DNA of 50,057 nt, from the NCBI GenBank assembly GCA_002314755.1, contig DCHC01000056.1, positions 1 through 50,057 on the forward strand, in the 5' to 3' direction. The notes under the pieces were generated by a model that did no database searches, was not told the origin of the DNA, and worked only from the letters and a program-made list of their open reading frames with translations. This document shows positions 1 through 8,023 of the stretch, piece after piece (the stretch's first letter is position 1; each line of letters starts with the position of its first letter). A program made the translations under genes and the position numbers. The DNA comes from Faecalibacterium sp. UBA1762 (GTDB taxonomy: Bacteria > Bacillota > Clostridia > Oscillospirales > Ruminococcaceae).

Positions 1-43
1 TTACACCATTATACGGCCGCGGCCAGATAATTGGGAAATAAGA

Positions 44-72
44 TTGACTTTCCCCGTTATTTGTGTTATAAT
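44..72 (+). promoter_or_regulatory. Promoter of the tyrosine recombinase gene
   Basis: TTGACT (44-49) and TATAAT (67-72) are separated by 17 bases, a near-consensus housekeeping sigma-A promoter. It is followed by a leader of about 110 bases before the recombinase ATG. The leader holds a short CTTGT/ACAAG stem followed by seven T residues (about 124-139), which could be a weak attenuator. Confidence 0.75.
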
Positions 73-188
73 TTCACTAAAGATAAATTTAGCGAAACTA
101 AGGGAAGAAAAAACGGCCTTTTCTCTTGTAACAAGCTTTTTTTATGATATTCTGATTTGGAATTAATATTTAAGGTGTGTGATTTTAT

Positions 189-1271
189 ATGAGTACCTAT
201 ATTAATATGAACGATCCCAACCATAAAAAAAATGATCTGACTGGTTATCCGCAGATCATGAAGGATTATTTGATTTATCTGGAAACCATCCGTGCGCTTT
301 CCACCCGTACAGTCAACGGTTACGCTATTGATCTGCGCACTTTTTTTCGTTTTATTTTAATCAATAATCAATCGGTTTCCTCCGATATCCCTTTTGATCA
401 GATTGATATTTCCGGTATTGATGTAGCCTTTGTCAGAAAAATTACCAAGTCTGATATCTATTCTTTTTTGTATTATGTGACCTCTGACCGAGACAACGCC
501 GCGGCGACCCGTGCCAGAAAGCTTTCCAGCATCAAGGGCTTTTATAAATTCTGCACCAAAAAAGTTAATCTGCTGACAGAGGATCCTTGCAATGATATTG
601 ATGTACCTACTCAGAAAAAGCGTCTGCCCAAATATCTTACGCTGCGTGAATCGCAAGAGCTGCTGGAAAATGTACAGTCAGATTTTACCAGCAGAGATTA
701 CTGTATGCTGACACTGTTTTTAAATTGCGGTATGCGTTTAAGCGAGCTGGTTGGTCTGAATATGCGAGATTTGGGCGAAGAAACTGTCCGTATTATCGGT
801 AAAGGCAATAAAGAACGGCAGGTTTATCTGAACCAGGCGTGCTTTGACGCGCTGAGAGACTACTGTGCAGAGCGGAACGGTTTAAAGACGATAGTCGATA
901 AAGAAGCGCTTTTTGTCTCAAAAAAAACAGGTAAACGGTTGACGCCGCGCCGTGTACAGCAGATTGTGGAAGCTCGTCTGGCTGCCGCCGGGCTGGGTGG
1001 AAAAGGCTTTTCAACCCATAAGCTGCGCCATACCGCGGCGACGTTAATGCACCAGTACGGCAATGTGGATATGCTGACACTGAAAGAAATATTAGGTCAT
1101 GAACATGTTTCTACCACCGAGATATACACCCATCTGTCGCAAAAAGAACTGCGGGATGCAACCATGGCCAACCCATTGAGTCATCAAAAATCCAATGCGC
1201 CCCAAAAAATACGAAAAAAAGACTTTTTGGACCTGGAGGATCCGCCTGAAATGGCCGAGACGGAGGAATAA
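189..1271 (+). CDS. Tyrosine recombinase, XerC/XerD type
   Basis: A 360-residue site-specific recombinase that cuts and rejoins DNA through a covalent phosphotyrosine; chromosome-dimer resolution is the likely role. A SAM-like core-binding domain spans about residues 22-125 and the catalytic domain about 145-330. The full catalytic set is visible: R183 (GMRLSEL), K205 (GKGNKER), H277 and R280 (HKLRH), H304 (LGHE) and Y313 (IYTH). The ATG at 189 has an upstream AAGGTG. The protein is longer than typical XerC/D (about 300) because of an N-terminal extension and a polar C-terminal tail of about 40 residues. It stands alone with its own strong promoter, and no excisionase, phage genes or dif-like site lie beside it. 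A host recombinase is therefore more likely than a mobile-element integrase. Choosing between XerC and XerD would need a phylogeny. Confidence 0.9.
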   Translation: MSTYINMNDPNHKKNDLTGYPQIMKDYLIYLETIRALSTRTVNGYAIDLRTFFRFILINNQSVSSDIPFDQIDISGIDVAFVRKITKSDIYSFLYYVTSDRDNAAATRARKLSSIKGFYKFCTKKVNLLTEDPCNDIDVPTQKKRLPKYLTLRESQELLENVQSDFTSRDYCMLTLFLNCGMRLSELVGLNMRDLGEETVRIIGKGNKERQVYLNQACFDALRDYCAERNGLKTIVDKEALFVSKKTGKRLTPRRVQQIVEARLAAAGLGGKGFSTHKLRHTAATLMHQYGNVDMLTLKEILGHEHVSTTEIYTHLSQKELRDATMANPLSHQKSNAPQKIRKKDFLDLEDPPEMAETEE

Positions 1272-1313
1272 TCTGCTTATCGCCGTATCCAATGCTCTCC
1301 CCTGACCTCTGTT

Positions 1314-1730
1314 TTACCGTTTGATCCGGCGCTGCTTATTTGTTCTTTTCAACTGTGCCAAAATGGTTCCGATGGCGCCGGCCGCTACAAATGCCACCCA
1401 TTTCAGTACACAGTAAACGGTTAATACCGAACCCTTTGTAAGACCGATCACGCACAGAATCAGCCAGTACAGGCTGCAAATGCCCAAACAAAACAGCATG
1501 GTATTTCGGTAAAACAACAGGTTGACGGTAAATAAAGCCAAAGCACCCACTGCGACGGCAAACGGTAGATATGCGGCCTGAGAAATATCTGTAAAGCAGA
1601 ATACCTTTGCGGATAAATATAGCAGAATCATGGTCAAAACGGCGGCTATGCTAAGCTGCAGCAATAGGGTTGCCGCCAATGACAGCCAGGTTTTGTTTGA
1701 CAAGCCGTTTTTGGAAACAGTATTACCCAT
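1314..1730 (-). CDS. TIGR04086-type membrane protein
   Basis: A 138-residue integral membrane protein with four predicted hydrophobic helices (about residues 14-42, 51-69, 75-95 and 103-123), an N-terminal polar segment and a strongly basic C-terminus (KRTNKQRRIKR). Small four-helix proteins of this kind next to yajC are the TIGR04086 family in Clostridia; the assignment rests on topology and neighbourhood, and no biochemical role is known. It lies downstream of yajC on the same strand, but a strong hairpin occupies the 61-base gap, so transcription from yajC may be reduced. The start at 1730 (MGNTVSKNG) is the first ATG after that hairpin. Confidence 0.7.
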   Translation of the reverse strand: MGNTVSKNGLSNKTWLSLAATLLLQLSIAAVLTMILLYLSAKVFCFTDISQAAYLPFAVAVGALALFTVNLLFYRNTMLFCLGICSLYWLILCVIGLTKGSVLTVYCVLKWVAFVAAGAIGTILAQLKRTNKQRRIKR

Positions 1731-1777
1731 AAAAACACCACCCTCAACCGTATGATATGGTCAAGGGTGGTGTTTTA
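1731..1777 (-). terminator. Bidirectional hairpin terminator between yajC and the membrane protein gene
   Basis: A 13-base perfect stem (1732-1744 with 1764-1776) that can extend further with two mismatches, flanked by T-runs on both strands (five on minus, four on plus). It sits directly after yajC and directly before the TIGR04086-type gene, so it may act as an attenuator within the cluster. It could also stop plus-strand readthrough. Confidence 0.75.
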
Positions 1778-1791
1778 TGCTTAGGAGCAAA

Positions 1792-2118
1792 TTACATTTC
1801 CAGTTTTTTTACTTCTTGAATCGCCCAACGCTTGAAGCACATTTTGGTACGCTCACCGGCGGTCTCCAAAATGAACTCGTCCTCATGCAGGTTGGTCACA
1901 ATGCCGGTAATACCGCCAATAGTCACAACAGTATCGCCTACCTGCAGAGAGTTGCGCATGTTGTTCATTTCTTTTTCTTTTTTGCGCTGGGGGCGGATCA
2001 TCAAAAGATACATAACCAGCAACACCACCACAAAAGGCAGTACGGTGACCAGCAAAGAACCGGAGCTGGTTGTTTCGGTAGAAGCAGTTGCTGCTTCCAT
2101 CAGCTTGTTGTAAAACAT
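1792..2118 (-). CDS. yajC: Preprotein translocase accessory subunit YajC
   Basis: A 108-residue single-pass membrane protein of the Sec accessory complex (SecDF-YajC). A short N-terminal segment is followed by one transmembrane helix (about residues 20-40). The family hallmark IRPQRKKEKE comes next, then a small cytoplasmic beta-rich domain containing LQVGDTVVTIGGITG. I place the start at the ATG at 2118 because GGAGG lies 8 bases upstream; an in-frame TTG at 2133 overlaps that ribosome-binding site. It has its own promoter (2150-2178) and follows tgt and queA, the usual clostridial arrangement. Confidence 0.95.
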   Translation of the reverse strand: MFYNKLMEAATASTETTSSGSLLVTVLPFVVVLLVMYLLMIRPQRKKEKEMNNMRNSLQVGDTVVTIGGITGIVTNLHEDEFILETAGERTKMCFKRWAIQEVKKLEM

Positions 2119-2149
2119 ATTTACTTCCTCCAAAGAATTTGATGGTATT

Positions 2150-2178
2150 ATTATATCGGTTTTTTACCGAATATGCAA
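2150..2178 (-). promoter_or_regulatory. Promoter of yajC
   Basis: On the minus strand TTGCAT (2173-2178) and TATAAT (2150-2155) are separated by 17 bases. The spacer contains an inverted repeat, TCGGT/ACCGA (2156-2160 and 2166-2170), that could be a regulator site or chance. Confidence 0.65.
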
Positions 2179-2218
2179 GGCTTAAGCTTGGAAAAACGGT
2201 TTTTTCATAAAAAATATA

Positions 2219-3349
2219 TCAGATACGTCGGTCCAGCTGAGGAATATACTCCTGATAAAAGGCTTCAAAGCTGCCGTCATCCAGGCGAGAGCGGATATCC
2301 TCCATCAGGTGATTGTAGAAATACAGGTTATGCATGACGCACAACCGACCGGAAAGCTGTTCACCGGCCTTAAACAGATGCCGGATGTACGCGCGGGAGA
2401 AATTGCGGCAGGTGGGACAGTCACACTCCGGATCCAACGGCTGCAGATCCTTCTCGTACTTCTGGTTCATCATATTGATAATGCCGTGGCGGGTGAATAC
2501 ATGTCCGTGCCGACCGTTTCGGGAGGGCATGACACAGTCAAATAGATCTACGCCCCGGTGTACGGCCTCCAGAATATTGCCTGGCGTACCTACACCCATT
2601 AAATACCGTATTTTATTTGCGGGCATATAAGGCTCTACCGCAGTGATAATGCGGTACATTTCCTCGGCAGGTTCCCCAACTGCAAGTCCGCCGATTGCGT
2701 AGCCGTCCAGATCCAGTTGGGCGATTTCTTTCATATTTTGAATACGCAGATCCTCGTAGCAGCAGCCTTGGTTGATGCCGAATAGCATCTGATCCGGGTT
2801 GACAGCCAGGCCATTTGTCTTTAGCCGTGTCAGCTCTCTTTTGCAGCGCTCCAGCCAGCGGACGGTGCGGTCGGCGCTTTTTCTGGCGTAATCATACTGG
2901 GCAGGGTTCTCCACACACTCATCAAACGCCATCGCAATGGTAGAGCCTAAATTGGCCTGAATCTGCATGCTTTCTTCCGGACCCATAAAGATTTTTTTGC
3001 CGTCAACATGGGAGGCAAAGGAAACGCCCTCCTCCTTGATTTTACGCAGAGAGGCCAGACTGAACACTTGAAAACCGCCGCTGTCCGTCAAAATCGGTCC
3101 GTTCCATTTGGTCATTTTGTGCAGTCCGCCAAGCTCGGCGACCAGCTTATCACCGGGCCGTAGATGCAGATGATAGGTGTTGCATAGCATAACCTGACAG
3201 CGCAGCTCCTTCAGATCCAGCGCGGAGACAGCGCCCTTGATGGCACCGGCGGTGGCTACATTCATAAATGCGGGGGTCTGTACGGTGCCGTGCACGGTGA
3301 TAAATTCGCCCCGTCTGGCAGCGCCATCTTTTTTGATTAATCGGTACAT
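2219..3349 (-). CDS. tgt: Queuine tRNA-ribosyltransferase (tRNA-guanine transglycosylase)
   Basis: This enzyme exchanges guanine 34 of tRNAs with GUN anticodons for the queuosine precursor preQ1. At 376 residues it has the normal bacterial length. Visible motifs are TDSGGFQVFSL (substrate pocket), GYAIGGLAVGEP, the catalytic-aspartate region DLFDCVMPSRNGRHG, and the zinc site formed by CDCPTC and a downstream histidine in LYFYNHL. AAGGAG lies 8 bases before the ATG at 3349. It follows queA by 95 bases without an obvious terminator, so the two consecutive queuosine-pathway steps are probably co-transcribed from the promoter at 4599-4627. No queCDE genes are in the window. Confidence 0.97.
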   Translation of the reverse strand: MYRLIKKDGAARRGEFITVHGTVQTPAFMNVATAGAIKGAVSALDLKELRCQVMLCNTYHLHLRPGDKLVAELGGLHKMTKWNGPILTDSGGFQVFSLASLRKIKEEGVSFASHVDGKKIFMGPEESMQIQANLGSTIAMAFDECVENPAQYDYARKSADRTVRWLERCKRELTRLKTNGLAVNPDQMLFGINQGCCYEDLRIQNMKEIAQLDLDGYAIGGLAVGEPAEEMYRIITAVEPYMPANKIRYLMGVGTPGNILEAVHRGVDLFDCVMPSRNGRHGHVFTRHGIINMMNQKYEKDLQPLDPECDCPTCRNFSRAYIRHLFKAGEQLSGRLCVMHNLYFYNHLMEDIRSRLDDGSFEAFYQEYIPQLDRRI

Positions 3350-3444
3350 GAAATCTTCTCCTTATTGGAAATTGTGCCGTTCTGTAGGTTAATACAAATC
3401 AGATGCCAATTATTTCTGATTAAATAATAAAAATACTATTACTT

Positions 3445-4488
3445 TCATAGAATCAGCATCGCGTCGCCAAAACTGAAAAAGCGGTATTTCTCTGCAACGG
3501 CAGTACGGTAGGCGTTCATGGTGCGGTCATACCCGGCAAAGGCGGATACCAGCATAATCAGGGTACTCTCCGGCAGGTGAAAATTGGTCAGCAGTCCGTC
3601 CATAACGCCAAACTGATAACCAGGGTAGATAAAGATATCCGTGTCCCCGCAGCAGGGACAGATTTTGCCGTACTTTTTCCAAACGGATTCCAATGTGCGG
3701 CAGCTGGTGGTACCAATACAGATTACCCTGCCGCCCTGTGCCTTTGCACGGTTGATTTTGTCGGCAGCGGTCTGGTCTACGGAATACCATTCGGTGTGCA
3801 TTTGGTGGTTACGGATGTCATCCTCCTGCACAGGCCGAAAGGTGCCCAGACCGACATGCAGCGTCACCTGGGCGACATCGATTCCCTTTTGCTTCAGGGC
3901 TGCAAACACCTCGTCTGTAAAATGAAGACCGGCTGTGGGCGCGGCTGCACTGCCAAGCTGGGCGGCATAGATGGTCTGATACTGCTCGTTATCCTCCAGT
4001 TGCTCGGTAATATAAGGGGGCAGCGGCATTTTGCCAACCTGGTCCAGCACGGTAAAGATATTGTTACCCTGATACTGAAAGGATACAAGCTTGTTGCCGT
4101 CCGGCAGGGTATCCGTTACCGTAGCAGTCAAAAGCCCTTCGCCGATGCTGACAACCGTACCTGCCTTCATCCGCTTACCGGGCTTTGCCAGACACTCCCA
4201 GCTATCATTCCCACGCTGCTTCAGCAGTAAGATCTCGCAGACTGCGCCGGTGGGCTGCTTTACGCCGATCAATCTGGCGGGGATAACCTTGGAGTTATTG
4301 ACCACCAAAAGGTCTCCCGGACACAATAATTCCGGCAGACGGGAAAAAACAGTATGCTCCAGCTGGCCGGTTTGACGGTTCAGGGTCAATAGGCGGCAGC
4401 TGTCCCGTGGCTCAGCCGGATGCTGGGCGATCAGCTCTTTGGGTAGATCGTAATAAAAATCATTGGTTTTCATAAATTGTGTATCCAT
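3445..4488 (-). CDS. queA: S-adenosylmethionine:tRNA ribosyltransferase-isomerase
   Basis: QueA transfers and isomerises the ribosyl group of S-adenosylmethionine onto preQ1 in tRNA, giving epoxyqueuosine; it acts right after Tgt. The 347 residues match the family. Recognisable segments are FYYDLPKELIAQHPAEPRD near the N-terminus, GDLLVVNNSKVIPARL, APTAGLHFT, LHVGLGTFRPV and the C-terminal NFHLPESTL. Two ATGs are possible, at 4488 and 4473; AGAGG precedes the first at normal spacing and nothing comparable precedes the second, so I use 4488. First gene of a probable queA-tgt unit. Confidence 0.96.
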   Translation of the reverse strand: MDTQFMKTNDFYYDLPKELIAQHPAEPRDSCRLLTLNRQTGQLEHTVFSRLPELLCPGDLLVVNNSKVIPARLIGVKQPTGAVCEILLLKQRGNDSWECLAKPGKRMKAGTVVSIGEGLLTATVTDTLPDGNKLVSFQYQGNNIFTVLDQVGKMPLPPYITEQLEDNEQYQTIYAAQLGSAAAPTAGLHFTDEVFAALKQKGIDVAQVTLHVGLGTFRPVQEDDIRNHQMHTEWYSVDQTAADKINRAKAQGGRVICIGTTSCRTLESVWKKYGKICPCCGDTDIFIYPGYQFGVMDGLLTNFHLPESTLIMLVSAFAGYDRTMNAYRTAVAEKYRFFSFGDAMLIL

Positions 4489-4598
4489 ATCTGCCTCTGT
4501 CAGTGAAAAAGGTTGGATCTAAAGCTGGCATTTTACCGGCTTGCTTCATACAATGGGATACCGGGCCTTCTGTTCGGTCTTAGAAAGTGTACTTTATT

Positions 4599-4627
4599 AT
4601 TATACCTTATTATGTCCACTTTTACAA
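4599..4627 (-). promoter_or_regulatory. Promoter of queA-tgt
   Basis: Minus-strand TTGTAA (4622-4627), a 17-base spacer, then TATAAT (4599-4604). It lies between queA and the divergent dapA gene; no equally clear plus-strand promoter for dapA was found in the 172-base gap. Confidence 0.65.
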
Positions 4628-4660
4628 CCCTGAAACCACCTGATAAGGAGATGCTGAGCC

Positions 4661-5602
4661 ATGAAAAAACCGCTGTTTCGCGGGGTTGGTACTGCACTGG
4701 TCACTCCGTTTGACCGAGACGGCAGACTGGATTTGAAAATGCTGGAGTCCATATTGATTTTTCAAATGGAAAATCATGTCGACGCTGTCATCCTTTGCGG
4801 AACGACCGGGGAAAGTCCGACCCTTTCTGACCGGGAGAAAACCCGGCTTTTTCGGTCTGCAGTGCAGTTGTGCGGCGGAATAATTCCGGTTATCGCCGGG
4901 GTGGGCAGCAATGATACCCTCCACACCCAAAGACTGTGCGAGGCGGCGCAAAGCTGCGGGGTTGATGGGGTACTCTGCGTAACCCCCTACTACAATAAAA
5001 CCACCCAAACGGGCGCAGTACAGCATTTTCGCGCAGTTGCATCCGCTTGCACCCTGCCGATGATTTTGTACAATGTTCCATCCCGCACCGGCCTGGATCT
5101 ATCGGTGGAAACCGTGCTGACCCTGGCAGAGGAGCAAAATATCTGCGGTATCAAAGAGGCTTGCGGCAACATGGAGAAGATTGCGCAGATATTGGCAGCT
5201 TGTCCCAAAGGGTTTAGTGTTTGGTCGGGCAACGACCAGGAGACACTGCCGGTGCTTTCCCTGGGCGGAGATGGCGTGATATCTGTCTCTTCCAATCTAC
5301 TGCCAAATATGGTACACTATACCTGTGAGAATTTTTGGAAAGGTAATATTGCCTTGGCGGCAAAGCTGCAGCAGCAGCTGGTACCGCTGAATCGGTTGCT
5401 ATTTCAAAAGACCAACCCGATACCCGTCAAGGCGCTGATGCCCGAGGTGGGGTTCGACTGCGGCCCCTGCAGGTTGCCCTTGGAGCAGCTGTCCGCTGCG
5501 GATAAGGCTATGTATGCAAAAGCAGCGGAAGCCGTATTAAAACCGCTGCTGAAAAGTACTGTACAGGAATCTGATCCTGATAAGGTTAACTATTCGGATT
5601 AA
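4661..5602 (+). CDS. dapA: 4-hydroxy-tetrahydrodipicolinate synthase
   Basis: This enzyme condenses pyruvate with aspartate semialdehyde, the first committed step of lysine and diaminopimelate synthesis. It is a TIM barrel of the class-I aldolase superfamily. T48-T49 (CGTTGES), Y137 (LYNVPSRTG) and the Schiff-base K165 (GIKEA) are all present. At 313 residues it is slightly longer than usual (about 290-300) because of a C-terminal tail. AAGGAG lies 10 bases before the ATG. The CapA-like gene follows after 25 bases, suggesting co-transcription. Related aldolases such as NanA share the fold, but these motifs and the bacterial context favour DapA. Confidence 0.92.
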   Translation: MKKPLFRGVGTALVTPFDRDGRLDLKMLESILIFQMENHVDAVILCGTTGESPTLSDREKTRLFRSAVQLCGGIIPVIAGVGSNDTLHTQRLCEAAQSCGVDGVLCVTPYYNKTTQTGAVQHFRAVASACTLPMILYNVPSRTGLDLSVETVLTLAEEQNICGIKEACGNMEKIAQILAACPKGFSVWSGNDQETLPVLSLGGDGVISVSSNLLPNMVHYTCENFWKGNIALAAKLQQQLVPLNRLLFQKTNPIPVKALMPEVGFDCGPCRLPLEQLSAADKAMYAKAAEAVLKPLLKSTVQESDPDKVNYSD

Positions 5603-5627
5603 AGCTGATAAAGAAGGTAAAGAATTT

Positions 5628-6905
5628 ATGAGAAGTACAAGGAATACCGCAGCAAAAAATAAAAAACTGATTTTGATTCCGCTGTTTGTTCTGCTACTGG
5701 TTGCAGCGATCGGTTTGTGCCTTAGCTTTATGACAGACAGGGCACAAACCGTTTTGCAGTCGGTTACCGAACCGGAACCGCTGCAGCTTACGGAGCAGCA
5801 ACCGGTGCGAAACGAATCGGAGCAGGAGCAGCAACCGGAGTCCGAGCCGGAGCCGGTCGTCCGTACCGTCAAATACTCTGCCGCGGGGGACAATTTGATA
5901 CATGGCATGCTATATATGCAGGCACAATCCCGCGCCTCCGGTACTGACAAGGAATACGACTTTACATCACTCTACGAAAAATTCGCCCCGTTTTTAGCGG
6001 ATTACGATGTCAATTTTATCAACCAGGAGACCCTGGTTACCGATGAGATTGCTCCGGCGACCTACCCATGCTTTGCCACCCCCGGCGAGGTTGGCAGAGA
6101 GATCTACCGTTTGGGTTGGCGGGTTTTCGGCACAAGCAACAACCATATTTATGACCAGGGTGCATTGGGAATCACCTCTACCCTGCGCTTTTGGGACGGG
6201 ATGCCGGACGATCTGGTCACGGTAGGACTGTATCGGGACGAGACGGATGAAATGACCCTGCGTATCGGGCAGGCCAACGGGATCACCTTTGCCTACCTTG
6301 CCTATACCCAGTACACCAACGGTATACCCACCCCGACAGATGCCGAAGCGCATATTATCTATACCTCCCAGACCGAGCTGATTGAGCAGCAGATCACTGC
6401 GGCAAAGCAGCAGGCGGATGTGGTGGTGGTATCGGTTCATTGGGGCGTGGAGGACAGCCACGAGGTCACCGAAGAACAGCGGCAGCTTGCCGCATCCATG
6501 GCGGGCTGGGGCGCTGATATCATTATCGGTACGCATCCTCATGTCATTCAAACGATTGAGATGCTGGAAAATGAGGACGGTCGCAAGACCCTTTGCGCTT
6601 ACTCTCTTGGAAACTTTGTCTCTGCCCAAAGCCGACCGGATGAACTGATCGGGATTGTGCTTAGCTTTGATGTTCAGATGGATGAGGCTGATCAGTTGGA
6701 GATCAGCCATGTGCAGGCACACCCTACCGTAACCCATTACGGCAGCGGCTATAGCAATGTGCAGGTCCTGTGTTACAAGGACTACACCGCGGAGCTGGCC
6801 CAAACACACGGCGTGCGCAACGAATACCCTGTTTTCAGCTACGACTATGTTCGTTCCGTCATTGAAAAATATATCCCTGCAGAGTATATTTCCTGGGAAA
6901 ACTAA
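5628..6905 (+). CDS. CapA-family (poly-gamma-glutamate capsule type) metallophosphatase-like protein
   Basis: A 425-residue membrane-anchored protein with a calcineurin-like PGA_cap fold. An N-terminal transmembrane or signal-anchor helix (about residues 13-35) is followed by a Glu/Pro/Gln-rich linker (about 45-80). The domain then runs from AAGDNLIHG through INQETLVTD, TSNNHIYDQG and VSVHWGVE to IIGTHPHVIQ, which supply the metal-binding Asp, Asn and His residues. CapA proteins take part in poly-gamma-glutamate capsule export or anchoring, but no capBCDE genes are nearby and many clostridial members have no proven role. The function of this copy is therefore open. It follows dapA in the same direction. 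Confidence 0.85.
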   Translation: MRSTRNTAAKNKKLILIPLFVLLLVAAIGLCLSFMTDRAQTVLQSVTEPEPLQLTEQQPVRNESEQEQQPESEPEPVVRTVKYSAAGDNLIHGMLYMQAQSRASGTDKEYDFTSLYEKFAPFLADYDVNFINQETLVTDEIAPATYPCFATPGEVGREIYRLGWRVFGTSNNHIYDQGALGITSTLRFWDGMPDDLVTVGLYRDETDEMTLRIGQANGITFAYLAYTQYTNGIPTPTDAEAHIIYTSQTELIEQQITAAKQQADVVVVSVHWGVEDSHEVTEEQRQLAASMAGWGADIIIGTHPHVIQTIEMLENEDGRKTLCAYSLGNFVSAQSRPDELIGIVLSFDVQMDEADQLEISHVQAHPTVTHYGSGYSNVQVLCYKDYTAELAQTHGVRNEYPVFSYDYVRSVIEKYIPAEYISWEN

Positions 6906-6986
6906 GGCTTTTTGAACGATGAAACCGCTTTGCTTTTTGGGGCAGGGTGGTTTTTCTCTGTCACGGTTTCGCAGTATTACAAATCA

Positions 6987-7565
6987 CTACCGGTACGCAG
7001 TGCTGCATTGCAGCACTGCATAGCAGAGAAAAACCAGCAGGGTGACCGAAGCCCGCGAGCGCAAAACCCAGATGAGCCAAACCAGAAAAAGAACCGAAAC
7101 AACCTCTGCTACTGTCAGTACCCTTCCTGTCGCAGCCTGGGGAAGGTACCGCTCGACCGGTATAGCCAAAAGCTGACCGCCATCTAAAAAACGCAGCGGC
7201 AGCAGATTAAAGGCGGCAAGAAAGCCGTTACAAGAGAGCATGTTCAACCGAAAAAAGGTTGCCCGATGCTGAAAAAGGATGCTGACAAGTACAAATAAAC
7301 CCAGATTTACGGCAGGACCGGCGGCTAAAACCGCAAGCTCCTGCCGGGAGGATAAAAACGTCCGCTCCCGATGCAGCATGATTCCGCCGACGGACACCGT
7401 AAAATGGGGCTTTTGTCCGGTGCAAGCCGAGAAGACCAGTCCGTGAGCGACCTCGTGAACAGTCAAGGCAATCAGGCAGCTTATAGCGGTACCGCCATAA
7501 TCAAAAAAACAGAGCAGCAGTACCGCGGCAGCGGTGAAAAACGGATGAGATACCGTCACTTTCAT
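6987..7565 (-). CDS. M50 (site-2) intramembrane metalloprotease, SpoIVFB-like
   Basis: A 192-residue polytopic membrane protein. The zinc-protease motif HEVAH lies in an early helix (about residue 33-37) and a second metal-ligand motif, NLLPLRFLDGG, in a later helix; together they define the site-2 protease family. The small size and lack of a CBS domain resemble short SpoIVFB-like or other minimal M50 members. SpoIVFB itself cleaves pro-sigma-K in sporulation, but no spoIVFA-like partner is seen, so the substrate is unknown. GAGG precedes the ATG. It lies 39 bases downstream of a small membrane-protein gene with the same orientation, and it converges with the CapA-like gene without a clear terminator between them. 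Confidence 0.82.
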   Translation of the reverse strand: MKVTVSHPFFTAAAVLLLCFFDYGGTAISCLIALTVHEVAHGLVFSACTGQKPHFTVSVGGIMLHRERTFLSSRQELAVLAAGPAVNLGLFVLVSILFQHRATFFRLNMLSCNGFLAAFNLLPLRFLDGGQLLAIPVERYLPQAATGRVLTVAEVVSVLFLVWLIWVLRSRASVTLLVFLCYAVLQCSTAYR

Positions 7566-7604
7566 CTCGTTGGTCCTCTTTAAAACTGTGATCGCGGAAG
7601 AAAA

Positions 7605-7907
7605 TTAAACATTATTTCCCCAAAAATCGGTGATTTCATCCGACAGCCGGGTCAGATTCTCCTGCCCGGAAAAATCCAAACCGTTCTGCAGCAGTCCCTG
7701 TAGCTTTGCGGAAAGCTCCTTCCACAAAGCTTCCCCCTGCCGATATGCAAAAAACACCACCGCAAAGAGAAAAAGACAGACAAAAAACTGTATCCAGATA
7801 TAGGCATTGTCCGGATCCTCCGGCTTTGGCTGAAGTTGTTCAGCTTCCTTTTCCGGCTCGTGTTCCGTTAATTCCTGCGTTGCAGGTTCTGTTTGATGAT
7901 ATTCCAT
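7605..7907 (-). CDS. Small single-pass membrane protein of unknown function
   Basis: About 100 residues. A Glu/Pro/Gln-rich, strongly acidic N-terminal half (residues 1-35) is followed by one transmembrane helix (about 36-56, IWIQFFVCLFLFAVVFF). An amphipathic C-terminal segment of about 40 residues ends in WGNNV. I recognise no domain. The start at 7907 is chosen because AAAGGA lies 9 bases upstream; an earlier in-frame ATG at 7982 falls beside the preceding terminator and would add an unlikely leader. The gene sits between a SpoVK-type AAA ATPase and an M50 protease, both of types often tied to sporulation, which is only a hint of function. Confidence 0.6.
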   Translation of the reverse strand: MEYHQTEPATQELTEHEPEKEAEQLQPKPEDPDNAYIWIQFFVCLFLFAVVFFAYRQGEALWKELSAKLQGLLQNGLDFSGQENLTRLSDEITDFWGNNV

Positions 7908-7984
7908 ATCTTTTTTCCTTTCTTTCCCGGTTTTATTATTCAGACAAACCAGTTTATGCACTGCATGCACAGAATATGGCAAAC

Positions 7985-8013
7985 AAAAAACGCCCGAAGA
8001 GCGTTCGGGCGTC
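7985..8013 (-). terminator. Terminator downstream of the AAA ATPase gene
   Basis: A 9-base perfect stem (ACGCCCGAA at 7990-7998 with its complement at 8004-8012) and 5-base loop, followed on the minus strand by a run of T (7985-7990). It separates the AAA ATPase unit from the small membrane-protein and M50 genes. Confidence 0.85.
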
Positions 8014-8023
8014 TAAACGAATG

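Noticed and set aside
189..1271. Phage or integrative-element integrase
   Set aside because: No phage, relaxase or excisionase genes and no att repeats around it; the sequence has the XerC/D-like layout of chromosomal recombinases.
3577..4230. Plus-strand open frame of 217 codons opposite queA
   Set aside because: Antisense to a well-supported queA; no family resemblance.
5628..6905. Poly-gamma-glutamate capsule operon
   Set aside because: Only a capA-like gene is present; capB, capC and capD-type genes are absent.
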